From: Vitrella brassicaformis
Taxonomy: Eukaryota > Sar > Vitrellaceae
Direction: 5' to 3'
NCBI GenBank assembly: GCA_001179505.1
Contig: CDMY01000193.1
Span: forward strand, 143,267 to 165,037
Length of the DNA: 21,771 bases
Both the position numbers and the translations under genes were made by a program. Under the pieces are notes generated by a model, which had not been told where the DNA came from, did not search any database, and saw only the letters and a list, made by a program, of their open reading frames with translations. Shown here piece after piece: positions 9,645 to 19,181 of the stretch (positions within the stretch are counted from its first letter, which is position 1; each line of letters begins with the position of its first letter).

Positions 9645-10216
9645 CACCACACATCCAGTCCAGACACCCGTACGCAGTCGACTTGGGGGCGCCGGTTGGA
9701 AGAGGTGAGGGAGGGAGGGATACACCGATGTGTGTGTATGTATGTCACAGACAGACACTGCCTATTGCCGCCGCTTGCTGGTGTTGTCCTGCTGCCGCCT
9801 TGCCCCCGCCACCCACTGATTGACTGACTGACTGACACAGTCACTGAGCGACAGACAAGAGTGCTATTTGTACTGTCTCCGGCCACTCACTGTCCATCCG
9901 CCCATGCATCTGTGGCTCTTGGCATTGGATGGATGGATGAGTGTGTACGTGTGAGTGAGTGAGGAAGTCGCCTACTGGTCGCATGTATGTGTAAGTATGT
10001 ATGTATGTCACTCGCACTTTTCACATGTCTGTCTGTCTGTCCGCGTGTGCAATGAATGAATGCAGTTAACAACCAGCGGATTGATTCAGCAAGTCACTCT
10101 GTGCATCAATTGCTCTCTATTCAATGATCGTGGTGTCACTTCCCATAAAGCGCAGCTGGTTCCCGGTGAGGTTCGATTTCGGGGGTCGCCAGGTCTCGTT
10201 GCAGGAGTGCCGATGC

Positions 10217-10256
10217 ACTGACCCTCGTGATTAGGCAAGGGTCAGTTTCACGAGGG
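10217..10256. promoter_or_regulatory. Two overlapping, mutually exclusive inverted repeats
   Basis: ACTGACCCT (10217-10225) pairs perfectly with AGGGTCAGT (10238-10246). CCCTCGTGA (10222-10230) pairs perfectly with TCACGAGGG (10248-10256). The left arms share CCCT, so only one 9-bp hairpin can form at a time. The element sits just upstream of the probable 5' exons of the protease gene. A regulatory role is inferred only from this geometry. Confidence 0.4.
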
Positions 10257-10312
10257 ACATAAGATCGCAATGTAGAGGCGAAATAAGAACGGGACCTCAC
10301 AGACCCACAGTG

Positions 10313-10593
10313 ATGTTCTCAGACTCACAGATTACTTAGATCTGCCCCTACTTCAAGAGATCGGTCCAGCCCTTGCAAAACCCTTGCCCCATCTGCACAC
10401 ATCAAGGGCCGTATCTCGCCCGTGCAGGGCCGCAGAGAGCTCACTGACGCCTGCCGTGCCACTTGCAGCCCCGTCCGGCCACCATCAGGTACATTCACCC
10501 GACGAAGAGGCACAGACGACTCACTCACTCACTGTTTTTCTGTCCATCTGCGTGTCTTGCAGGTATACGTGTTGCGGTGGGGGTTCCCTCAAG
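10313..10593 (+). CDS. Probable 5' exons of the serine protease gene
   Basis: An open stretch from about 10313 to 10488 ends at AG|GTACAT after codons for SPVQGRRELTDACRATCSPV and a short PPS. The next exon, 10563-10593, follows CTTGCAG and ends at AAG|GTGAGC. Joined in phases 1 and 2, these lead into the protease exon after the AG at 10847-10848 and give a continuous frame (IRVAVGVPS, then SAHRIQCGF). The hydrophobic VAVGV strand immediately before the protease core is plausible. No ATG lies in this frame, so another 5' exon would be needed. Alternatively the protein starts at the ATG at 10824 and these exons are leader or alternative sequence. Confidence 0.4.
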
Positions 10594-10625
10594 GTGAGCA
10601 CATCATACATCTCAAGGTGAGCACA
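10588..10625 (+). repeat. Duplicated 15-nt splice-donor segment
   Basis: CTCAAGGTGAGCACA occurs at 10588-10602 and again at 10611-10625. Each copy contains an AAG|GTGAGC donor, and the two lie 23 nt apart. Confidence 0.75.
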
Positions 10626-10823
10626 GACAAACGAGGCAGGGCAGGCAGGCAGGCAGGCAGGCAGAGAAGGAAGGACCACGACACACATCACGACCGCCCA
10701 TCCATCGACTCATGCACCCGTCCATCAGTCATGTCTGCCTGTGTGTGGTGGTGTGTCTACCTGTGTGGATAGTGTCGGAGCTCTCGAGCTGCAGCTTCTC
10801 ACGAGAGGGAGTGAAGACAAGAG

Positions 10824-12238
10824 ATGTTGACTTCATGTTTTCCCGGCAGCGCCCACCGGATTCAGTGCGGCTTTTCCGGTGGGCATCAAGGTGTGCTGCT
10901 GAGTCCCAACGTGTGCGCGACGGCGGCACATGTCGCGCTGTGCCACGTCGACGTCGACGGTGCAGCTGTTACGCACGGTGAAGGCTCTCATGAGATCAAG
11001 GAGTACTACATCCACAAGGACTATCTCTCTGACGGCCATCCGGACATCGCGATTGCCACGCTCCAGCAGAATGCCTCTCCCCACCGTCAGACATCCATCT
11101 GTTACGGCCTGGATATCGGGGTGCACCTGGAGGCGCAGGAGATCGTCACTGAGCCTCAGGGAGGAGGCGCGTCAGACGAGTACCAGTACAGCCGTCGGTT
11201 TGGTGGTGTGGTCTGTGGCGTGAACAAGAAGGCTGATGGCACGGTGTCGTTCCTGCAGCTGTCGGGCGTCAGCTCAAAGCCGGGTGACTCGGGGAGCCCG
11301 CTGTTGGTCAAGGACAAGAGGGCGGTGGGCGCCATCGTCCACGGCCTGTCGGCGCACCGCAACCGAGGCGGCCGCCATCGTCAGGACCCTGAAGAGACAG
11401 CTCAAGTGTATCATCAGCTATTCGTCTGCCCGCTTGACTCACTCCGCGACCCAACGGCCAACTTCCTGCACGTGCCGCGTTCGTTCCTGCGAAAGGCGCC
11501 ATCGGCATCTACATATTCTCTCATGCAGTGCATCGAGGAGCTTCCCGTCGGTTTCTTCGATGCAACGAACCGGCAGACATCGCTTCGTGACTCCTTCGAC
11601 GCGCAGGCCCAACCATCAGCAGACCCCTCTAAGACTTCCATGCCAGCCCCTCCACCCATACCTGACGGTGCACCCGATTGGGTACAGCCGCTAGTGCAGT
11701 CGGCACCCGATTGGGTACAGCCGCTAGTGCAGTCGATGACACAGGGGTTCGCCGCCGTGGACAGGCGTTTGGCGACGATAGAGGGCGATGTGAGGGACTT
11801 GCGACAACGAGCGATAGGGTACGACAAGCCCACAACCACAGTGCCCTCTGCGATCGTCAACGACATGAAGTCCGCCATTACCCACCACGTGAGGGCGGGC
11901 GAGATAGTGCTGCAGGGGGAGGTCGGTCGGGGAGGGGCTCAAGGGCAGCAGGCTAGCTTGCAGCGAGTGGGAGAGTTGCAGCAGGAGCTTGATGAGGAGG
12001 AGATCCTCGGCTGGACCATCGGCAACTTCATCCGCGACCTTGTGGACAGCCTCAGCCGCCCTCAAGCACAGGTATGTTTGTAGGCAGACAGACTTACACG
12101 GGAACAGCAGTGGGTGGAGTCGTGCGAAGGGATATCCGCATGTGTCGATGTGTCATTGTGTGTGTGTTTGTGTGTGTTGTGTTGTGTATTGTGTGCGCGC
12201 AGGACATCCAGCTGACTGCGAAGTGGATCAAGTGCTAG
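10824..12238 (+). CDS. Trypsin-like serine protease with C-terminal extension
   Basis: A chymotrypsin-fold protease. The main exon is open from 10824 to 12071 and joins in phase 0 to 12203-12238 (stop TAG at 12236), giving 427 residues if the ATG at 10824 is used. If the preceding intron is real, the exon begins at 10849. The catalytic triad is visible: His in VCATAAHVA (about residue 36), Asp in HPDIAIATL (about 75) and Ser in KPGDSGSPLL (about 158). The roughly 200 C-terminal residues are not protease: a Pro-rich linker, a perfect 11-residue duplication (APDWVQPLVQS twice), then amphipathic, probably coiled-coil helices (VDRRLATIEGDVRDLRQR; LQRVGELQQELDEEE). There is no clear signal peptide in the single-exon model. 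The closest subfamily is unknown. The downstream intron is UG-rich. Confidence 0.8.
11670..11735 (+). repeat. Perfect 33-nt coding tandem duplication
   Basis: Two identical 33-nt units, 11670-11702 and 11703-11735, encode APDWVQPLVQS twice in frame in the protease linker. Confidence 0.95.
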
Positions 12239-12669
12239 CTACTGGCTGTAGCTGCAGCTGAGCTGTAGTGTAGGGTGAACTTGTGTGGTGGGGCTGGCCG
12301 GCAGGAGGGGGTGGGGTGATGCGGTGAGTTGGGTGTTCGTTTGTGATTGACTGATTGACTCATTGGCAATGGACCAGACATCCATTCCATCCTTATTCAA
12401 TGGTTGCTGTGCACGACGGGCATCCACTGCCACTGTCCACGGCGTCATCTGCAAATGGCCAACCACAGATCCACACACACACACAGACGCACACGCCTAG
12501 TTGTTCACACATCCTATCTGCAGGTGCAATCAATGCAACGATCGATGGATGGATGGATAGATTGACCACCCATACTGCGATCGGTCCATCAGTCTAGCAG
12601 GTAAGGATATATGTCGGGCGACACACGGTCACGCACGCGTCCATGCACAGGCCAATCCAATCCAATCAG
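12239..12669. other. Intergenic stretch between convergent genes
   Basis: It lies between the protease stop and the stop of the minus-strand sushi gene. It holds CA and GATG simple repeats and no supported gene. Confidence 0.6.
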
Positions 12670-14297
12670 TCATGCCCGCGTCAGCAGCCCTAATTGTCTC
12701 GACAGACCCAGCGCCAAAAGCGACACCCACACACAACTGCGCGGTATGTGTCGTGCTCTGATTGCCCCGGCCCTCTCGGGTGTGGGCATCTTGTTTGGGA
12801 CGTCCTCGACCCGGTAGTAGCTGCTCTGTTGGCCCGCCTCCCCAGCCACATGCCGCCTTATCTCGTGCGAGTGCTCCTTGATATCGTAGGCAGTGCTGCC
12901 GCCCGCCCCTCTGTGTCTCTCGGTGTCCTTCGGCCCGAACAGCCCCTCACCGCCAGCAAGACCCGCCCCAGGACGGCCGCGCGTGAAGGCCATGCCTGCC
13001 CTCATATCGCGCCACTCGCCAACCTTCCTCTCGCCCACATAGAACTCCCCAGAGCCGTCCAGGGCCACGGACAAGCGGCGCAGGTCACACGTCATCAGCT
13101 CGTGCTCGTCGCCGATAAGCGCAGTGAGGCCACCAAAGAGAATGACGGTGCAGTCGGGGGCCACCAGATCGCCGCAGCCGGATGTGCTGTTGACGTTGGT
13201 GAGGTTGAAGGGGCCGCGGTGCACCACCTTGAGCTCGCCTTGGTCCACCACCTTGAGCTCGCCAGAGTCAGGCAGCCACGCGAGTGCGCGGACCTGAATG
13301 ACGCCCTCCTTCTCGTCACAGGGAGCGCAGTCGAGGCCGCCGCAGTCCACGTCTGTCTCGTCACCATTCTGCACACCATCACTGCCCAGTTAACACAAGA
13401 CACACAGTAGAAGCAGAGACACGAAGCGACCGATCGACCAACGTGCGTACGTGCAGGTGGGTGCGGGGCAGGGTTTGCACGAGCCGCCGCAGTCGATGCC
13501 AGTCTCGTCCCGTTCATGGCATGGTCGGTGCAGTTGCCCAGCACAGTGACGAAGTGCAGCCGCTGGCAGCCCACCGACCGGTCGAAAGTGCCGTCGCTCC
13601 TGCACGAGAAGCTGAATGCCGTCCTGGAAGGGTCGTTGACCTCCGGCGCATCCTCAGCCATCGCCACGCCCTCCGCTGCCGCATACCCCTCGTCACACGA
13701 GAGCATCAGCGTCTCTCCAGGCTTGACGAGGCCGACGCCGTTGCACCGGTACAGCCGTCGCTGGCTGTTTGCAGAAGCCCTCTTTGTCTCACATTTGAGG
13801 GCTCCGTCAACATATGGCACTCTGCACTCGACCTCCTGGTCGATGCTTGAGGGCGGGATGACGTTGATGGTTCCCATGTGCGGTGAGTCGCTGAGTGCGG
13901 CCTTGAAGGCCTGGACGAGAAGGGCTTGTGGCGTGTCGACTAGGCGGGCCCTGAGGGTGGCCTGTGAGAGGATGGTGCTGGTGACCTTGACGAACTGGTG
14001 CACCTCACTCTTGACGTCGCCCCTGACATCAAGATCGACAAAGGACTGCTCCTTCGCTCCGGTGGCATTCTTAGGGCGTTGTTGTTGTTTGGTGGCGTTG
14101 CAGAGTGCGACGGTGGCCTTGCCGCCTGTGGGGTTGAATTGCCCACCGGTGTTGGGCTTGCACGCGTCCTCAGCGGCTGATGACGGGGGGGTCTTGTCGC
14201 TGGAGTCGTCATCGGAATCATCATCGGCCTCGTCGTCACCTGCAATGCCAAACACAACCCAAGCAGTGAGACAAGCAACAGTGTCTTTGCTGGCGCG

Positions 14298-14333
<36 letters not shown>

Positions 14334-17300
14334 TACTGTCGTCGTCGTCGTCATATGATTCATCCTCCTCCTCATAGAACGACATCGCGGCGGCAGCAGC
14401 AGCGGCCTCTCTCAGGTCCTTGCACTGCTCGAAGTGGATGCTCCACGGATCGCTGATATTCCATATCCCCTAGGCAGCCAGCTGCTTTTTCAGCCTTCGC
14501 GAGTGCAGCATCAGCGTCTCGCAAAGCGACCCGTATTCCACGCCCAGAGTGACATGCAAAGTCACCGCCAGCAGCACCGGCACCTCGGCACACGCCGCCG
14601 GCCGGGTGTAGAGCCCGGAGTGGAGGCAGTAGGACTCGAACACTCTTGGCGTGTAGCCCGCCTCGCAGCCGGCCATGACGTGCTCCTCCTCCAATGCGTA
14701 TGCGCTCGACTGGCATGTGGTGGCGTTGACGGTGCCGTCGAGCCTGGAGATCCAGCAGCGGTCGGCCTGGGGCGGGTTGGGAAGCGGGCACTCGCCCAGC
14801 TCCTGAATGGAGTTCTGGTTCACCTGCACGTACTCGTTCTCATTCACCACCTGGTATACAGACAGAGACACCATACATACCATGATGGACATACACATAC
14901 ACATACACATACAGACATTATGGAAACGAGAGCCCACCGTCAGAAGGTTGGCGGCGTTCGGCTTGTCCGCAGGCGGTGGCCCGTCCCTCACGTGCGCGTC
15001 TCTCAGCACCACACTGAAGCTGTCCTTTGTGTCGGTGGGCATCCGCGACATGTCCGACAGCCGGCCCACAACGTCCTCCTTTAGCTCACCGAACGTCCTG
15101 GCGCTCATCGCCATACGATACACCTCCCTCTCCCCCTCCCCGCCCTCGTCAGCCGTCTTGTCGCAGTGGTCCTTGATCACCTCTATGTCCTCTGCGCCGT
15201 TCTGCAGCCTCAGTTCCCTCGCCATCCATTCCTTCAACACCTGCTGCTCGTACTGCAGCCTGCATTGGCCGTGGCCGGTGATATACACGTCGAAGGAAAG
15301 CACTGCGCGGCTGTTCGCGTCACATCCGGCGATCTCCCAGCAGTCGGTGGTGTTGGAAGGTTTCTTGACGTCGTCACAGTGGTACTCTGTCGGCGCGCCA
15401 CACGTGACAGTCCGGTGCCGCTTGCCGGGGCCGCAGTTGCGCGAGCACCGCGACCAGCTGGTGGTGACCCACCCGACACACTTCGGCGGGGGGTTGCTCC
15501 ATGTGCCGTTGGAGAGACATGTAGCCGAGTGCGGGCCTCTGAGGGTGAAGTCCTTGGCGTTGGTCGCAGTAGGGTCTGCCCCTGATGTGTCGGACATGAC
15601 TGAGCCGTGGGGGATGGTCGGCCAGGGGTAGGGGCCACACGTGGCACGCTGACAACGAGGCACCGCACCACTGATGGCAGAGTGACAGACAGGAGGTGCA
15701 TGAAAAGGTGGGGCCTCTCACGTACTACATGGGTGGACCTGCGTCTGCTCTCCTGTAAGATCCGTCGATTTGGCACTGCATGATGGCCTCCCCGACGAGA
15801 GTGAACCCCTCGTCGCACTCCCATATGACCTTGGTGCCGGCAACGAGTCCCATCTCGCCGCCCACGCCCGGCTCTCCCTGCTTGTGGCTGGGGAGGTGGA
15901 TGTGTCGGTGAAGGTGCCACTGGTCTTTGGGCTTGACGATCTCTGCCACGTCGCACACGACGGGCTCGCACTCGGGCGGGATGGGGTGGGTGTACTCCAT
16001 ACGGCTGACGTCAGAGGGGTCGTGCTCGTTGCCACACACAGTAATCTCCGGGCCCTTCAGAGTGTACCTGACCAAACCAATGAAGCAAGGAGACACATGG
16101 CATGGATGCATACCTCCCTGTCACGAGTGAGTGGCTGGTGTCTCCTGCTCACCCGTCGTCGCACACGAATCGGATTTTCGACCCTGGCGCCCACCCACCG
16201 TCCTCACCCAGCAGCCGGCCATGAAGTGGTGGCGTAATGGGCCCACAGGTGAACACCTCCACCCTGGCCGCGTGCGGATGGTCCAGCACGGGCGACGACT
16301 CGGCCTCCTCCTCGAGAACGTCATTGAAGTGCGTCGCGCCCAGCAGTGTCCTCGCGAGCTCGTTGCTGGTGTAGTTGGTCTCAATGAGCGTGTTGGGCGC
16401 TGCAGAGGGGTCGGTAGATACCCCTAGTCGCGTGTTGATAACCGGGACGTAAGCCGAGCCGTTCCAGCGGTCGAGCTCGAGCGACTGGGGTGGGATGCCC
16501 TCCCGGCCGCCCACATGCCGGTGGTCAGCCGGGCCCTGGCGCACAACGAAGCAGTGGATCGCTGCTGCTTTGTTCACCTGGAGGGCCAGCCAGGGACCCT
16601 CGATCGGGTTCAGCGACGCCGCCCAGTTCTCCGTTTTGCTGACAATGGTGTCATTGGAGTGTGCGGTGACATTGTAGTGCCACGCAGTGGACAGCGAGCC
16701 GTCGACGGCGTGCTGTGGGGGGTGGTCGGGGGTGTATCCGGCAGCGGTGATGTCCTTGATGGAGAGGGCGAGGCGTGAGTCGGGGTGGCAGTGGGCGTCG
16801 CTGTAGAACTCCATCTCATACACAGTCCACACCTTGGCATCCTCCGCTTTCAGACCCTTAACAAACAGGGAGGGAGGGACGACAGACAGACAGATATACA
16901 AGTGTCTGCGTCATTACGTATGTTGTCACATCGGCTCATTGCTGACCTCGCTGCCGTAGGATCGCTTCACACGGATGCGGTAGTGGGTGTTGGGCTCGGG
17001 AGAACAGGGAGGTGGGTCGCCAGTGCTCCAGGTGCCATTGGCCAGGCATCTGGTCTGCACCACAGATGACGCCACCTCCTCGGGAAACTGCCACCCATCC
17101 TCACAGCGCATCTCGATTGTCGATCCCTTGGTCCAGAAGAAGCCTCCCTCACTGCTGAAGGGAGATATCTGCTGCAGCGATAGGTGCCGCCCCCGTGTGG
17201 CGTTGAGGTCGATGGCACCGCATGAGATGGCTGTGCAGGTGATCTCCGTTGGGTCAGACGACCACATTCCCGACGACTCACAGGTGATTTTGCTGGGGCC

Positions 17301-18311
17301 ATTGAGTGTGCCTTCGTCACACGAGAAGGTAACAACGTCGCCCACATAGTAGGAGTTGCCCGTCCGCCGTCGGTGGGGGTGCTTGTTGGTGTCGGGATTG
17401 GGGCACGATATGTGGACGCACTCCTCGTTCTCGTCATACTCGAATATGCCCTCCTTGGTGCACACGGCCGTGATGGGGTTGTCACTCCGGTAGCCCTGGA
17501 CACACTCGTAAGCCACTTGCATCCCAACCGTGTAGCTGAAGGTGCTGCTGGGAGGCAGCCCGCCCTCATGAGGCACAGGCACCCTTTCGCCGGTCACAGT
17601 CGAGTTGAGAAGAGAAGCCTTGGTGTTGCGCAGGACAGGAGGCGCGTCACAGGTTACCGGCACGCACTCGGGCGGGTTGTCCGTCCACTTGCCCCTCCCC
17701 TTGCAGCGGATCTCCGCCACGCCTTTCAGCAGGTAGCCCTCCTCGCATCGGTAGGCCAGCACCGATCCCGGCGCGTCCTTCTCGCCCTGCAGAGCGGTCC
17801 GGTTGTAGTGGGCATGGGGCAGCAGGGGGGGCTCGAAGCATCCCGTCTGCGGTGATGCCGCGGGCTGCTTGGCCGTGGAGTTCTCCTGGGTCAGCGATAT
17901 GCTGGGCAGGGGGAGGGGCAGCGTGACGCGATGGTGCTGGTGGTTGTGGGTCGTCCTCGCCGAGGAATCATTGGATATGTCGCGCATTTGAAGGAACGCC
18001 ATGTCGTGTTCCACATCGTCATCGGGCAGCGAGGCCGGCACCATGAAGGCCACGGCGCCCTTGGCCTCCACCAGCACCTGTCTGCGCCGCCCGCTCTGCA
18101 ACTTGTTCCTCAGTATACCCGCCTCCACACTCTCGAGAGCAAGCGACCCGCACACAGCCAGCAGCCCCACCAGAAGCCCCTCCCATCTGCCGCGAATTGA
18201 CGGCCTCGTCGCCATAGCCGTGGGAACGTTCTGACTCGGCCTTGCGCTGCTGGTGTCGGTGCTGCTGCTGCAGGGGGCCTGTCGGCAGGGCACAGGAGAG
18301 GTGTCGGCCAT
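12670..18311 (-). CDS. Large modular extracellular protein: sushi (CCP) repeats, F5/8C-like, TSP1 and Cys-rich DCGG modules
   Basis: Eight minus-strand exons: 18311-16947, 16856-16153, 16067-15726, 15670-14938, 14850-14584, 14469-14337, 14239-13451 and 13381-12670, about 1,681 codons. A hydrophobic signal-like segment (WEGLLVGLLAVCG) follows a second ATG at 18215, which may be the true start. Order: four CCP modules from about residue 158 to 445 (for example YRCEEGYLLKG, CLANGTWS); a discoidin-like segment (HAVDGSLSTAWHYN); three CCPs; a TSP1 module (TSWSRCSRNCGPGKRHRTVTC minus its first residues, WSRCSRNCG); an unknown domain; another CCP-like module; an acidic Asp-rich linker; a further domain and CCP; two DETxxDCGG modules; and a non-modular tail with a weak terminal hydrophobic stretch. 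Many N-glycosylation sequons occur. Such combinations suit adhesion or ligand-binding surface proteins of alveolates. One base appears missing near 13509, breaking the frame. Confidence 0.82.
13509..13511 (-). other. Apparent one-base deletion (frameshift) in the sushi gene
   Basis: On the minus strand, the frame upstream ends ...CTDHAMN. The expected GDETGIDCGGSC continues in the next frame. The break falls at a GGG run (plus CCC, 13509-13511). The downstream sister module keeps the intact form NGDETDVDCGG. Total exon length is one base short of a multiple of three, in agreement. Confidence 0.75.
14299..14334 (+). repeat. (CT)n followed by (GT)n inside a sushi-gene intron
   Basis: About nine CT units adjoin about nine GT units next to the splice donor at 14336. 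On the transcript strand this is an AC run, then an AG run. Confidence 0.85.
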
Positions 18312-19181
18312 TACAGATACATATCAATGAGGGACGGGGCTGGACGGGTTGCGATGCTGCCTGACGAAAGAAAGAGAACGCAATGCAATCATCATCAAAC
18401 ATCAATTGCATTCCCGGTGTATCTGTGCGTTCTTTCTGTCAGTCACCGAGCAGGTGTGCTGCGATACAAGTGCGTGCGATGCAGAAGCGTTCTTGAGGCA
18501 CCCCACCCGTGCGATGCAGGAAAGTACAGAGAGAGCCCCTCACCAATGAGAGGATTGGGAACCTCGAATGAGAATGTAACAATGGTTAGCAGTGCTGATG
18601 AACCTTCATCGCAGACACTTGCAATGCCCTTGTCGCGAGGGGGGAGGAGAGAGGTCACCCCCAATGTCAGCTCGCAAAGCCTTAGGACGTCCGTGAAACC
18701 GCTCTCTCGGGGCCCCTGCGAGCTCGCGCGGAGAGTGAGGAACGCACGCGAGGCGAGGACTCTTTTACTTACTGCAATACAAACAAAGAGTCTCTGGAGG
18801 CATTTTTCTCAAGGCAGCAGTGCGTTGACAAAATCTCACAAAATCGGGGCATGAGCTGGGGCATGAGAGAAGGCTCAGGAGGCAAAGTCACCGCTCACTG
18901 GCTCGTTTTCCTTCTTGCTGCTGCTTCCCGTGGCCAAAGGGCGATGCTGGCTTCTTAACGCTTGGCTGTCTGCGAGTGATTACGCTTCTCTTTCTACCTC
19001 TACCTCTACCCCCTCCCTCCCTCCCTCGTGTGGTCGTATGTGTGTCTGACTGACTGACTGAGATGGTCGTCAGCTGCATGACGCTAATTGAGACTTTCTG
19101 TGTGAGGGGCTTTTCCTTGTCGTGTGCATATGTCAACGGCCCGACCGCTGATTGAATAGTCGGGCAGGCTGGCGTGTTGGA
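18312..19181. other. Region between divergent genes, no supported gene
   Basis: It separates the 5' ends of the sushi gene (-) and the orphan gene (+), so both promoters should be here. The plus strand is open from 18327 to 18854 (175 codons), but codon use does not show the strong GC-ending bias of the surrounding exons and no domain is recognisable; I do not call it. Tracts of CCCT (about 19011-19027) and TGAC (about 19046-19060) lie near the right end. Confidence 0.5.

Larger units (their letters stand above)
9147..10312. other. Intergenic region rich in simple repeats
   Basis: After the kelch stop come short tandem repeats: CAGA units near 9303-9336, GGGAT units at 9525-9546, GGAT units at 9624-9644, TGAC units near 9820-9836, and GTAT and TCTG units near 9990-10040. 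No ORF here has convincing coding character. From about 10060 the sequence becomes non-repetitive and contains the paired hairpins at 10217-10256. This part probably belongs to the promoter or leader of the protease gene, or to an unrecognised RNA. Confidence 0.6.

Noticed and set aside
10165-10200. tRNA-like GGTTCGATT segment
   Set aside because: No matching acceptor, D or anticodon stems could be found around it.
15724-15739. Premature TAG in the sushi gene before the exon at 15670
   Set aside because: A GTACGT donor inside the apparent stop (TA|GTACGT) splits the codon, and joining in phase 2 gives a continuous CCP module.
18327-18854. 175-codon ORF on the plus strand
   Set aside because: Codon bias differs from the surrounding exons, no domain is visible, and it lies in a divergent promoter region.
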